From Phycisphaeraceae bacterium (lineage in GTDB: Bacteria > Planctomycetota > Phycisphaerae > Phycisphaerales > SM1A02), in the NCBI GenBank assembly GCA_015709595.1, contig CP054178.1, positions 2,609,205 through 2,673,204 of the forward strand: 64,000 nt of DNA, given 5' to 3'. Under the pieces are notes generated by a model. The model saw nothing but the letters and a program-made list of their open reading frames with translations, searched no databases and was not told the DNA's origin. Shown here one piece after another: positions 30,138 through 39,581 of this stretch. Position numbers and translations under genes: made by a program. Positions within the stretch are counted from its first letter, which is position 1; the number at the start of each line of letters is the position of its first letter.

Positions 30138-30833
30138 TCACTGACCCGCGTTTCCGGCGGATTTCTCGGCGGCGACCTTCTTCTCGGCTTCTTCCTTGGT
30201 GATCTGGCGCACCTTCTCCATGATCACGGGCGTGATGGGCACGTTGCCGTGCTGCTGACGCTCGAACTGGATCATGTCGTAGCACTTGACGGCGCGGATG
30301 GCGTCCACGACGTTCATGCCGGCGATCACCTTGCCGAACACGGTGTAGCCATGCCCGTCACGCGCCTCGGCCTTGTTGAGAAAGCCGTTGTCCACCACGT
30401 TGATGAAGAACTGGCTGGTGGCGGAGTCGGGCACGTTGGTGCGGGCCATGGCCACGGTGCCGCGGTCATTGGTCAGCCCGTTGCCGCTTTCGAGCTTGAT
30501 CGGAGGATCAGTGGGCTTCTGCACAAGATCCACGGTGAAGCCGCCGCCCTGGATCATGAACTCCTGGATGACCCGGTGGAAGATGGTGCCGTCGTAGTGC
30601 TTCTTGCCTACGTAGCTCAGGAAGTTCTTCACCGTGATCGGGGCCTTCTCACGGTTCAGCTCCAGGACGATCTCGCCCTTGGACGTGGTGATGAGGACGT
30701 ATTCCAAGGGCGACTCCGGGAACGAGGGTGCATCGGTCTTGGCGGTCGGATCCTGCGCGCGGGGGTTCGTCAGCCCACCCGAAAAGGCGACCACGAGCAG
30801 AAGCCCGACCAGAGTGATCAGTGGACGGTGCAT
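30138..30833 (-). CDS. Secreted cyclophilin-type peptidyl-prolyl isomerase
   Basis: The 231-residue protein has a signal peptide ([16 protein letters not shown]), then a cyclophilin domain with [13 protein letters not shown], the catalytic Arg, [20 protein letters not shown] and [13 protein letters not shown] charged Lys/Glu-rich tail follows. It probably helps fold exported proteins. It is convergent with the PTPS gene, 22 bases between the stops; the very acidic small protein gene lies upstream on the same strand. Confidence 0.92.
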   Translation of the reverse strand: MHRPLITLVGLLLVVAFSGGLTNPRAQDPTAKTDAPSFPESPLEYVLITTSKGEIVLELNREKAPITVKNFLSYVGKKHYDGTIFHRVIQEFMIQGGGFTVDLVQKPTDPPIKLESGNGLTNDRGTVAMARTNVPDSATSQFFINVVDNGFLNKAEARDGHGYTVFGKVIAGMNVVDAIRAVKCYDMIQFERQQHGNVPITPVIMEKVRQITKEEAEKKVAAEKSAGNAGQ

Positions 30834-30868
30834 GGTGCGATTTCCAGTCCGCGACGGCTGTCACGGGG

Positions 30869-31162
30869 TCAGTTGAGGAGCGTCACGGGAGCGGCGTCAA
30901 GTTCGTCTTCGTCCTCGAACTCCTCGTCGTCCTCCAGATCATCCTCGTCGTCGATGAAGTCCTCGTCCTCCTCATCGAACTCTTCGTCGTCCTCGAACTC
31001 TTCCTCATCGTCGAAGAACTCCTCCTCATCCTCCTCGTCCTCGTCGTCATCGTCCCAGTCGAGGGACGGCGCCGGCGCGGTCGGAAAGGACCAGGCGCTG
31101 GGGGCGGCATCGAGGCGGATGCCGCCGAGCATCGTGGACTCACGGTTCAAGAGATCGAGCAT
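30869..31162 (-). CDS. Extremely acidic low-complexity small protein
   Basis: 97 residues. After about 35 ordinary residues (including SAWSFPTAPAPSLDW) come about 50 residues almost wholly of Asp and Glu with regularly spaced Phe. No signal peptide. A GGAG ribosome-binding site 7 bases before the ATG supports expression. It sits 35 bases upstream of the cyclophilin gene on the same strand, so it may be co-transcribed. Function unknown; such polyacidic segments can bind cations or basic proteins. Confidence 0.5.
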   Translation of the reverse strand: MLDLLNRESTMLGGIRLDAAPSAWSFPTAPAPSLDWDDDDEDEEDEEEFFDDEEEFEDDEEFDEEDEDFIDDEDDLEDDEEFEDEDELDAAPVTLLN

Positions 31163-31415
31163 GGGTCGGCTCCGTGAATGGGTCGGCGTGGGGATTCAGC
31201 GTGGTGAGTCGGCGTGGTGGGTCGGATCGTACGCCTCGCGGCTCGACCAGGTCGCACCCGCGTGGTGAGGGTGACGACGACGGCCTGACAGCCCGTGGCG
31301 CGTGCCTTATATGATCGAACCGGGCGCGTTTCAAGCGCCGGAGCGCGGAATTTGATCGGGCTGCTGGCTCCGGTTCCGCGGTACAATCCGGCGCCATCTC
31401 CAGGGAGAGTTCACC

Positions 31416-32234
31416 ATGCGATGCGTTGCCCTCGCGGCGTCTGCTTCGATCGGAACGGTTCTGCTCGGCCTTCTCGCCTCCACCACGCCGGAACAATCGC
31501 GAGCCGAAGCCGTCCAGGCCCAGGCGGTGCTCCGCGAGATCCGCGAGGTGCGGCAGTTGACGCTGGTGAAGCCGGATCGAGAAGGCGGCTTCGTCTTTTC
31601 CAGCGATCGTCCGGGTCTGCGCCTGATGCTCGATCTTCAGGTTCCGCAGGGCCGAACCCTGATTGACATCGACCAGCCGGAGAAGATCGAGGCCGTGGAT
31701 TCAAGCGGACGTGATCTGACCGACATCGAGCCGGGTTTCGGCGGGAAGCGTGAGTACATCGAGGTGTCCCAGTCGTTCAACTTCGACAAGGAGTCGTACG
31801 ACCACGAGGTGACGATGCACCTGGCCGTGCCGTCCCGCGCCGCCGAGTCGTTCAGCGTGTCCGCCGTCGTGCAGGCCACCACCTACGCGGGCCTGCGCGA
31901 CCTGTCGGTGGACCTGAAGACCGCCTGGACCAACCTCGATCCGGCGGACTTTGGCGGTCTGCCCGCGCGTGTGCGTCTCAAAAAGTCGTTCGGCGACGAC
32001 TACGGCGTGGAGCTGAGTCCCGCCAGGGCCGCGCGCTTCATCGAGTCCTTCGATGTGGGGGTGGAGGGCAACGCCATCTCCAGCAGCGGCAGCATGTCGG
32101 ACGATCGCACCATCGTCTACTTCCTGGACGACTCCGTGGACCCCAACGAGCCCGCGACGATGCGGATCAAGCTGCGCCAGCACGTCGAGACGACGCCGGT
32201 GGAAATCAGCTTCAAGGATCAGCGTCTGCCCTGA
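31416..32234 (+). CDS. Secreted protein of unknown function
   Basis: A 272-residue protein with a signal peptide (MRCVALAASASIGTVLLGLLA) and an AGGGAGAG ribosome-binding site. The mature part is mostly beta-strand-like without cysteines. No domain is recognised. It contains an EIREVRQLTLVKPDREGGFVF segment and ends in a basic QRLP. It is followed 73 bases later by a lipoprotein gene; the two may be an operon for envelope proteins. Confidence 0.7.
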   Translation: MRCVALAASASIGTVLLGLLASTTPEQSRAEAVQAQAVLREIREVRQLTLVKPDREGGFVFSSDRPGLRLMLDLQVPQGRTLIDIDQPEKIEAVDSSGRDLTDIEPGFGGKREYIEVSQSFNFDKESYDHEVTMHLAVPSRAAESFSVSAVVQATTYAGLRDLSVDLKTAWTNLDPADFGGLPARVRLKKSFGDDYGVELSPARAARFIESFDVGVEGNAISSSGSMSDDRTIVYFLDDSVDPNEPATMRIKLRQHVETTPVEISFKDQRLP

Positions 32235-32307
32235 TGTCCGGTTCTTACGGCGCGATTCGTCGCCGCGCCGTTGTCTGCCTGAACGCACCCGTTTGCAGGA
32301 CTTCCTC

Positions 32308-32784
32308 ATGCTGGCTGGCGATTCGATCCGTTCCTGTGCGTTGATTGCGTTCCTGCTGTTCGCCGCGGGCTGCTCGACGGTTCGCTCGCCCCAGGTGACG
32401 CTGCAGGGCGTCTCCGTGGGGGGACAGACGGACGAAGGGTTCGTGCTGCAGTTCGCCGTGGAGCTTTCCAACCCCAACAGCGAGCCGCTGCAGCTCTGGG
32501 AGATCGCCTACGACGTGTCGGTGAACGGTTCGCGGATGTATGACGGGCGACGCAGCGCCGAGAGCACGCTGGCCGCCAACGGCAGCACGACGCTGCTGCT
32601 TCCCGCCGTGGTGCGATACGACCAGATCGGCGGCGAGGGGGCGATCCCGGAATCAATGACCTATGCGCTGGGCGGCAAGCTGTGGTACCTGACCAACGAT
32701 GCCCTGGCGGAAGCCCTCTTCGAACGCGGACTACGCCGCCCATCGATCGGATTCGGCGCGTCAGGGCGACTCACATCCCGGTGA
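32308..32784 (+). CDS. LEA14-like lipoprotein
   Basis: A 158-residue protein with a lipoprotein signal ending FAAGC (lipobox) and an AGGA site 7 bases before the ATG. The mature part, with FAVELSNPNSEPLQLWEIAYDV-type strands (NPNSEPL core), resembles the LEA type 2/water-stress fold found in many bacterial lipoproteins. Probably periplasmic and membrane-anchored. Function unknown. Confidence 0.65.
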   Translation: MLAGDSIRSCALIAFLLFAAGCSTVRSPQVTLQGVSVGGQTDEGFVLQFAVELSNPNSEPLQLWEIAYDVSVNGSRMYDGRRSAESTLAANGSTTLLLPAVVRYDQIGGEGAIPESMTYALGGKLWYLTNDALAEALFERGLRRPSIGFGASGRLTSR

Positions 32785-32862
32785 AACCGGCGCGCCAATG
32801 GATCAGGCCGCATCCGTTGCGCAGGAACGGGGCGCCAGGGCGACTGCCTCGCTTGCTTGGCG

Positions 32863-33597
32863 TCAATGGCTTGTCGCCGCGGGCGCCTTGGGGGCGGCGT
32901 GGCCGCGCTGGCCTTCCTGAATCACCATCCCGATCACTGCGCCGACAATGAGGAACAGGGGCACGAGCAGTTGATTGGTGCGCACGCTGTTGGAGATGGT
33001 CTCCTCGAACTGAGGCACCGCCAGCAGCAGCGCCAGCCCGCCGGTGACGATCATGGCGGCCCCGCCGATCGAGGTGAAGACCATCACCACGTGCTTGAAC
33101 ATGAGGAAGGACGCCATCCCCAGCAGGATGAAGCCCATGCCCGCCCCGGCCAGCAGCGATTCATGCGGGTAGCCCAGGGCCGTCCACAGGTTGGCGCCGA
33201 CGAACGCGCCGGTCACGCCTCCGAAGAACGCGACCGAGAATCTCAGCAGCGGGCTGGCGATGACCGCCGCCATCAGGGCGATCACCCCCGCGATGACGTA
33301 CGGCTGGGGCATCGTGCGGCTGAGCAGGTAACCGAAGCCGAAGCCCGAGAGGAACGCGCACACCACGATAACCCACTTATGCCAGCGGTAGCCGTTGAGA
33401 ACGCACAGGATGCCCACGACGAACAGCACGCCCGCCACCGCGATATGCACCTGTCGCAGCAGTTCCAGCAGGTCGTCAGGCCGGTTGAGAATGTCGAGGT
33501 ACGAAACCGCGCCGTCGAACGCGGCGGCCAGGCGATTCCAGAATGAACCTCCGGCCTCCTGGGACTGCTGGGCAAGAACGAGCATGTTTCCGAGCAT
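32863..33597 (-). CDS. Polytopic membrane protein, DUF4203/TMEM198-like
   Basis: 244 residues with about seven hydrophobic helices separated by short Gly-rich turns (GFGFGYLLS, GGVTGAFVG). The spacing recalls the TMEM198/DUF4203 family. It has a cytosolic tail ending KAPAATSH. A related protein is encoded just upstream on the same strand, so the two may derive from duplication. No function can be given. Confidence 0.65.
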   Translation of the reverse strand: MLGNMLVLAQQSQEAGGSFWNRLAAAFDGAVSYLDILNRPDDLLELLRQVHIAVAGVLFVVGILCVLNGYRWHKWVIVVCAFLSGFGFGYLLSRTMPQPYVIAGVIALMAAVIASPLLRFSVAFFGGVTGAFVGANLWTALGYPHESLLAGAGMGFILLGMASFLMFKHVVMVFTSIGGAAMIVTGGLALLLAVPQFEETISNSVRTNQLLVPLFLIVGAVIGMVIQEGQRGHAAPKAPAATSH

Positions 33598-33678
33598 GGC
33601 GTCACCCGTGATCCGCGCACGCGCGTCAGCGCCAGCGGAGGGAGTGGCGCAGGTTCTGCGCCGCCGCCGATCGCGGAA

Positions 33679-34659
33679 TCACCGGGAACTATCGGCCGGT
33701 TTGCGCCGGATTGTCCATTGAATCGCCAGCCCGGCCAGGGCCACCACGAGCCAGACGATGAGCCACGCGATGGTGCTCGATGGCATCCACGGCTGATTGC
33801 CGAAGCCCAGCGAGGTCAGCAACGACCATCCGCTGGCCAGCACCAGTCCTGACCCTCCCATGGATGTGACGGCCGCAGCGCTGAGCGTGGTGAGCGACAG
33901 CCCCACGAGGAAGCCGAAGATCGCTCCCGACGCCCCGGAAAGCAGGATGCTGCGCCGGACGCCGGGATCGGCGGCGTTCCAGCGGTACTGCGCCTCCGCC
34001 TTGATCTGGGCGACCACGGCGTCGAACTTCTCCCGCCAGGCAGGCGTCGCGGCATCGCCTTCCTCGCCAGGGGCGTCTTGCGTCGTTGCAGCGTCGTCTG
34101 AGCGTGGCGGCAGCCCAAGCAACTGGCGGGCCTCACGGGCGCGATCATCGCGGAAGGCACGGAGCTCATCGAGCAGGTTATCGGTCCTGCGGAGCGTGTC
34201 AATCGCCCGGCGCGTGGCATCACCCAGCTCACCCAGAGCGTCACGTGTGCCATCACCCGGCGCCTCGCCGTCCGCGGGGGACATCGGATCGGTGATGACG
34301 TGATGCCCCCGGAACTCGGCGTAGGCGATCACGGCCAGCGGAGCGGCGGTCCCGAACAACAGCGCCATCGCCACCCCCATGGCGGGTCGATACGCCAGCG
34401 ATGCAAAGATCGCAAACCCGGCTCCCCCGAGGATCGCCACCACCCAGGCGGGCACGGGCAGATCCACGGCGTATGCTCCCACCAGCCCCACCGCGGCGCC
34501 GAGCAGAATGCCCGCCGTCACGAAGGCCGGTTTCAGCACCCGGCTGCCGAACGCCAGCAGCAGCACGCCAACGCCGATGCCGAAGCCGGCGGCGATCAAC
34601 CCCTCCGGCGGCAGTTGAGAGAAGACCTGCGTCCAGTTGGAGGTGTCGGGAGTGGTCAT
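33679..34659 (-). CDS. Polytopic membrane protein related to the downstream DUF4203-like protein
   Basis: 326 residues: five hydrophobic helices in the first 120 residues with Gly-rich spacing, a central charged helical region of about 120 residues (LGDATRRAIDTLRR, LLDELRAFRDDRAREA), and three more helices at the C-terminus. The helix pattern matches the neighbouring 244-residue protein but with a soluble insertion. It starts about 82 bases upstream of that gene. Function unknown. Confidence 0.62.
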   Translation of the reverse strand: MTTPDTSNWTQVFSQLPPEGLIAAGFGIGVGVLLLAFGSRVLKPAFVTAGILLGAAVGLVGAYAVDLPVPAWVVAILGGAGFAIFASLAYRPAMGVAMALLFGTAAPLAVIAYAEFRGHHVITDPMSPADGEAPGDGTRDALGELGDATRRAIDTLRRTDNLLDELRAFRDDRAREARQLLGLPPRSDDAATTQDAPGEEGDAATPAWREKFDAVVAQIKAEAQYRWNAADPGVRRSILLSGASGAIFGFLVGLSLTTLSAAAVTSMGGSGLVLASGWSLLTSLGFGNQPWMPSSTIAWLIVWLVVALAGLAIQWTIRRKPADSSR

Positions 34660-34783
34660 GCCGAAGGTTGTTCGGAAACAGGGGCATCACGTTGCCCCCG
34701 GGTGATCGGTGCGGCGCATCGTAGTGCCGGGCGGGGAATCAAGCGAATTGCCCCTCGTCAGAGGTCTGACGCTACCCTTCTTC

Positions 34784-37075
34784 GTGAGCGCCGCACGAAA
34801 CACCAACCGCCTCGCCCGCGAAACCAGCCCCTACCTGTTGCAGCACGCGCACAACCCCGTGGACTGGCATCCGTGGGGCGATGAGGCCATTGACGCGGCA
34901 CGTCGCACCAACCGGCTGATCTTTCTCTCCATCGGCTACTCCACCTGCTACTGGTGCCACGTGATGGAGCGCGAGAGCTTCGAGAACGAGGCCATCGCGG
35001 GGCAGATGAACGAGCAGTTCGTGTGCATCAAGGTCGATCGCGAGGAGCGGCCCGACCTCGATGACATCTACATGACCGCCGTGCAGGCCCTGACCGGGCG
35101 GGGCGGCTGGCCCATGTCCGTCTGGCTCGACCCCGACACGCTCGCTCCGGTGTACGGAGGCACCTACTTTCCCGCCCGGCCGATGCATGGAATGCGGTCA
35201 TTTCCCGAGGTCATGCACCTGCTGCATGACGCATGGACACGGCAACGGTCCGAAATGCGCGATACGGCCGCACGGCTGGCCGAGGCGGTGAAGGAGGAAC
35301 TCTCCCGCCCGTCGCGCTCCGTGGCGGTGGGCATGAACGAGGTCGGCCGCGCGGTCAACCAGCTGGTGCAGTCGTTTGACCGCGAGCATGGCGGGTTCGG
35401 CGGCGCGCCCAAGTTTCCGCAGCCGGTGTTCCTGGAGCTCCTGCTCGCGGCACGGGAGTGGATGGACGCCCGGTCCGCGCCGCAACTGGACGCCGTCATT
35501 CGCGCCACGCTCGACGGCATGGCGATGGGCGGGCTGTTCGACCAGATGGGAGGCGGGTTTCACCGCTACTCGACCGATGCGAAGTGGCTGGTGCCCCACT
35601 TCGAGAAGATGCTCTACGACAACGGGCAGCTCGCCTCGATCTACGCGCGGGCGTCGTCGATCTATCGCGAGCCCTTCTACGCCCGCGTGGCGCGGCGGAC
35701 GCTGGACTACGTGCTGCGCGAAATGCGCGTGGGGGATGCCGGCGGCTTCGCCAGCGCGCAGGATGCCGAGGTGGACGCACGCGAGGGGCTCAACTACCTG
35801 TGGACGCGGGAGGAAGTCGAGCGCGTGCTGCGCGAGGCGGGACTCGAAGGTGTCGTGGACTTCGCAGTCGATGTCTACGGGCTGGGCGATGGGCCGAACT
35901 TCCGCGATCCGCATCACCCTGGCGAGCCGCCGTCCAACGTGCTGCACCTGGGCGCGCCGCCTTCGGAACTGGCGGCGAAGTGGGGTGTGTCGCTGGAGGA
36001 GTTCTTCGCCCACCTGGATCGAGTCAACGACGCCCTGCGGGTCGTGCGCGACCGACGCAGGCAGCCGGGGCGGGATGACAAGATCATCGTCTCGTGGAAC
36101 GGACTGATGATCGGGGCGCTGGCGACGGGCGGCGAGGTGCTTGGCGACCCGCGCTATGCGGCCGCGGCAGGCAAGGCGGCGAATTTCATCCTCGATCGCA
36201 TGCGAACGCCCGAGGGCGGGCTGCTCCGCACGTGGCGGGGAGGCCAGGCGCGCATCGACGCGTTTCTCGAAGACTACGCCCTGCTGGCGCGCGGCCTGAT
36301 CGACCTGCACCGCGCCGCGAAGGGAGACCAGTGGCTGCGGCACGCCGTTGAGATCATGGGTCACGCACGCGACCGCTTCTGGGATCGCGAGCATGGGGGC
36401 TTCTTCGATACGCTCGCCGATCGACCCGATCTGTTCGTGCGCACACGCTCCATGCACGACGGGGCCATCCCGTGCGGCAACGCGGTCATGCTGCACAACC
36501 TGCTCGATCTGGCGGCGATCACGCGCGACGAGTCGTGGCTCGATCAGGCCCAGCGCCTGCTGGCGGCGATGAGCGGCGCGATCCAGCGAGCGCCCGTCGG
36601 GGCGGCGCTGGGTACGGCCGGGCTGCTGCGCATGGCGGTGAAGTGGTCCGATCGCCTGCCGCGCGATGCGCCGGACGCGCCGCGCGTTCGGGATGCGGCG
36701 GGCGTGGTGACGATCGCGGTGGACCGGGATGAGGTCCGCGTCGGCGGGGATACGCCGGGGGTATTCACCGCCGCCATCACCATCGCGCCGGGTCATCACA
36801 TCAACGCCCACGAGCCGGGTGATTCGTCGTTGCAGGGGCTGGTGTTTTCAGTGGTCGGAGCGGAAGGACTGGTGCTGCACGCGGAATACCCCGTAGGTGA
36901 GCCGTGGCGGGATGGCGTGATGGTGCATCACGGCCGTGTCACGGCGCCGGTGGTGATTGAGCAGGTAGGTCCGGTGCGTGGAACGCCGCGCGTGGAGGTG
37001 TCGTTTCAGGCGTGTACCGAGGATGCGTGTCTCGCGCCCTCGAAGGTGACGCTGCCGGTGCGGGTGGTGGTGTAA
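34784..37075 (+). CDS. Thioredoxin-domain protein of the YyaL/SSP411 family
   Basis: About 763 residues. The N-terminal thioredoxin-like domain begins [21 protein letters not shown] and carries the [12 protein letters not shown] motif with a CxxC. It is followed by an (alpha/alpha)6 barrel resembling N-acylglucosamine 2-epimerase. The last 90 residues form a separate domain with a [12 protein letters not shown] motif. The family is widespread but its reaction is not established. I chose the GTG at 34784 because the conserved start follows directly; other GTGs at 34709 and 34724 would extend it. Confidence 0.85.
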   Translation: MSAARNTNRLARETSPYLLQHAHNPVDWHPWGDEAIDAARRTNRLIFLSIGYSTCYWCHVMERESFENEAIAGQMNEQFVCIKVDREERPDLDDIYMTAVQALTGRGGWPMSVWLDPDTLAPVYGGTYFPARPMHGMRSFPEVMHLLHDAWTRQRSEMRDTAARLAEAVKEELSRPSRSVAVGMNEVGRAVNQLVQSFDREHGGFGGAPKFPQPVFLELLLAAREWMDARSAPQLDAVIRATLDGMAMGGLFDQMGGGFHRYSTDAKWLVPHFEKMLYDNGQLASIYARASSIYREPFYARVARRTLDYVLREMRVGDAGGFASAQDAEVDAREGLNYLWTREEVERVLREAGLEGVVDFAVDVYGLGDGPNFRDPHHPGEPPSNVLHLGAPPSELAAKWGVSLEEFFAHLDRVNDALRVVRDRRRQPGRDDKIIVSWNGLMIGALATGGEVLGDPRYAAAAGKAANFILDRMRTPEGGLLRTWRGGQARIDAFLEDYALLARGLIDLHRAAKGDQWLRHAVEIMGHARDRFWDREHGGFFDTLADRPDLFVRTRSMHDGAIPCGNAVMLHNLLDLAAITRDESWLDQAQRLLAAMSGAIQRAPVGAALGTAGLLRMAVKWSDRLPRDAPDAPRVRDAAGVVTIAVDRDEVRVGGDTPGVFTAAITIAPGHHINAHEPGDSSLQGLVFSVVGAEGLVLHAEYPVGEPWRDGVMVHHGRVTAPVVIEQVGPVRGTPRVEVSFQACTEDACLAPSKVTLPVRVVV

Positions 37076-37097
37076 GTGTGGTTGGCGGCGCAGGTGC

Positions 37098-37176
37098 TGG
37101 ATGGGTGTCGCGGGCGTCTCGCCTGCGCCATCTTGGGAAGCCGCAGGTGGGAACGCCTGCGCCACTGCCAGAGGCG
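37098..37176. repeat. Dispersed GGGCGTCTCGCCTGCGCC-type intergenic repeat
   Basis: The gap before the asparaginase-like gene holds two related blocks, one with GGGCGTCTCGCCTGCGCC and one with GGAACGCCTGCGCC. Read as protein they give the familiar AGVSPA/GETPA pattern of dispersed repeat debris in planctomycete-like genomes. Confidence 0.45.
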
Positions 37177-37196
37177 AAACCTCATATCATCCGCCC

Positions 37197-37727
37197 ATGT
37201 CGCGCAAGAAAATCGCCCTCATCTCCACGGGCGGGACCATCGAGAAGACCTATGACGAGCTCCAGGGCATCCTGGAGAACCGCGTGAGCGTGCTGGACGT
37301 GATGCTCGAATCGCTGCAACTGCGCGGCGTGTCCATCGACCGTATCCGCCTGATGAACATGGACTCGCTCGACATGACCGATGCCGAGCACGCCCGCATC
37401 GTCGAGGAGGTCGCCCGGCAGGAGCAGACGCACGACGGCATTGTCATCACCCACGGCACCGACCGGCTGGCCAAGTCCGGCGACTGCATCCATGCGCACT
37501 TCGCACCGCGCGGCGGCCCGCGCGTTCCGGTGGTGCTGATCGGCGCCATGCGGCCGTACGTCATGCGCACCACGGACGCCATGCAGAACCTGACCGAGGC
37601 CCTGCTGGCCGTGCAGATTCTGCCGCCCGGCGTGTACGTGGTGATGCATAACCAGGTGCTGCGCTTCCCGGGCGTCGAGAAGGACCGGGAGCAGGGGACG
37701 TTTGTGAAGCGGGGAGAGCAGGCGTGA
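37197..37727 (+). CDS. Single-domain asparaginase-like protein
   Basis: A 176-residue protein matching the N-terminal domain of type I/II L-asparaginases: STGGTIEKTYDE with the nucleophilic Thr region, then VITHGTDRLAK with the second catalytic Thr-Asp area, and VVLIGAMRPYVMRTTDA. The C-terminal domain of the usual 330-residue enzyme is absent and the stop is clean. This short form exists as its own family; its activity is uncertain. It precedes an AbgT-type transporter gene by 157 bases. Confidence 0.8.
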   Translation: MSRKKIALISTGGTIEKTYDELQGILENRVSVLDVMLESLQLRGVSIDRIRLMNMDSLDMTDAEHARIVEEVARQEQTHDGIVITHGTDRLAKSGDCIHAHFAPRGGPRVPVVLIGAMRPYVMRTTDAMQNLTEALLAVQILPPGVYVVMHNQVLRFPGVEKDREQGTFVKRGEQA

Positions 37728-37883
37728 GGCACATGGCACTGGGCGCGAGGCAGCAGACAGTCAGGGGCGTTGCGAGACCGCTCTGAACCCTCTCTCTCCT
37801 CGCGGGAGAGGGCTTGGCCGCTATCCCCTGCCCTTGACGGCGGCGTCGTTTCCCGCACAATCGGTCCGCACGGAGCCCGACCC

Positions 37884-39536
37884 ATGACCCAAGACGTGAA
37901 GCCATCCCCATCCGGCAACGGCGGCCTGCTCAACCTCATCGAGCGAGTCGGCAACAAACTGCCTGACCCGGCCACGCTGTTCATCATCGGCACCGTGCTG
38001 GTGATGGTGGCTTCAGCGGTGGTGGCGGGGTTGGGATGGACCGTGCCGCAGCGACGCCCATTTCCGGTCGTGGAGACGATCACGCTCGCCGATGGAACCA
38101 CGGAGGAGCGGGCCAAGCACGACGCCGAGGGCAACCCGGTTGTGGAGTGGCGCGAGGTGGGCGAACCGCTGGCCGCCAAGTCGCTGCTGTCGCGCGAGGG
38201 CGTGTTCTGGATCTTCGAGAGCATGGTGCGCAACTTCACCACGTTTCCGCCGCTGGGCATTGTGCTGGTGGGGATGCTGGGGATCGGCGTGGCGGAGCGG
38301 ACGGGCCTGATCGCCGCGCTGCTCAAGGGGTTCATGCTGATCGTCCCCGGGGCGCTGCTGACGCCGGCGATGGTGTTCGTGGGCATCATGTCCTCACTGG
38401 CCACGGACGCCGGGTACGTGGTGCTGCCCCCGCTGGCGGCGGCGCTGTACAAGGCGGTGGGCAGGTCGCCGCTGGCGGGCATCGCGGCGGTGTTCGCGGG
38501 CGTGGCGGCGGGGTTCAACGCCAACCTGCTCATCACCTCGCTTGACCCGCTGCTCGCCGGGCTGACCACGCAGGGAGCCCAGGTTGTGGACCCGGACTTC
38601 GCCCTCAACCCCGCCTGCAACTGGTCGTTCATGGTCGTCTCGACGTTCGTCATCACACTGGCGGGATGGTTCGTCACCGCGGTGTTCGTGGAGCGACGGC
38701 TCAACGCCAAGAGTCCCGAGGATGGCGGCCCGCTGCCGCCCACCGAGGCCGATCTGGTCGCCCAGCGACTGACGCCCCAGGACATCAAGGGCATGATCTG
38801 GGCGGCGATCACCTTCGGCGTCGGGTTCGGGCTGTTCCTGGTGATGATCCTCATTCCCGACGGTCCCCTGCACGGCCAGGGGGTGCGTTTCGCGCGGTGG
38901 GCCGAGGCGATCGTGCCCATGATCTTCCTGCTGTTTATGCTGCCGGGGCTGGCGTTCGGCATGGCGATGGGCACGATCCGCAATGACAAGGATCTGGCCA
39001 AGCTGTTCGTGGATTCGATGGCGGGGATGGCGCCGATCATCGTGCTGGCCTTCTTCGCGGGCCAGTTCATCAAGCACTTTGACTACTCCGGGCTGGACAA
39101 GATGCTCGCCATGTGGGGCGGGCAGATGCTCGGCGAGGCCCAGATGCCCGCCTGGATGCTGATCGTGGCGTTCATACTCGTCACGCTCATCTTCAACCTG
39201 TTCGTGGGTTCAATGAGCGCCAAGTGGACGATCTTCGCTCCGATCTTCGTGCCCATGTTCATGATGGTCGGGCTGCACCCGGCCCTCACGCAGGCGGCCT
39301 ACCGCATCGGCGACTCGGTGACCAACATCATCACGCCGCTCAACGCCTACCTGATCATCATCCTGGTCTACATGCAGAAGTTTGTTCCGCGCAGCGGCAT
39401 GGGCACGCTGATCTCGACCATGCTGCCCTACTCCGTGGTGTTCGCCGTCGTGTGGACGATTCTGCTGGTGCTGTGGATGGCGATGGGCATTCCGCTCGGG
39501 CCCGGCGGCGAACTGGTGTACGCGCCGGCCATGTGA
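37884..39536 (+). CDS. AbgT-family transporter
   Basis: The 550-residue polytopic protein has about 11-13 membrane helices and AbgT-type segments (LIERVGNKLPDPATLFIIG, GFNANLLITSLDPLLAGLT, GSMSAKWTIFAPIFVPM and GDSVTNIITPLNAY). Family members import p-aminobenzoyl-glutamate or export sulfonamide-like drugs. The ATG at 37884 gives the canonical N-terminus. Its neighbour is an asparaginase-like gene, suggesting amide or amino-acid metabolism, but this is speculative. Confidence 0.88.
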   Translation: MTQDVKPSPSGNGGLLNLIERVGNKLPDPATLFIIGTVLVMVASAVVAGLGWTVPQRRPFPVVETITLADGTTEERAKHDAEGNPVVEWREVGEPLAAKSLLSREGVFWIFESMVRNFTTFPPLGIVLVGMLGIGVAERTGLIAALLKGFMLIVPGALLTPAMVFVGIMSSLATDAGYVVLPPLAAALYKAVGRSPLAGIAAVFAGVAAGFNANLLITSLDPLLAGLTTQGAQVVDPDFALNPACNWSFMVVSTFVITLAGWFVTAVFVERRLNAKSPEDGGPLPPTEADLVAQRLTPQDIKGMIWAAITFGVGFGLFLVMILIPDGPLHGQGVRFARWAEAIVPMIFLLFMLPGLAFGMAMGTIRNDKDLAKLFVDSMAGMAPIIVLAFFAGQFIKHFDYSGLDKMLAMWGGQMLGEAQMPAWMLIVAFILVTLIFNLFVGSMSAKWTIFAPIFVPMFMMVGLHPALTQAAYRIGDSVTNIITPLNAYLIIILVYMQKFVPRSGMGTLISTMLPYSVVFAVVWTILLVLWMAMGIPLGPGGELVYAPAM

Positions 39537-39581
39537 ACCGGCTGCGTTCTCGGTCATGGGCCGCATTGGCGTCGGGCTGCG

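Noticed and set aside
30869-31177. Leu/Val-rich plus-strand protein opposite the acidic protein
   Set aside because: It is the mirror translation of the GAA/GAC-rich tract; the minus frame has a ribosome-binding site.
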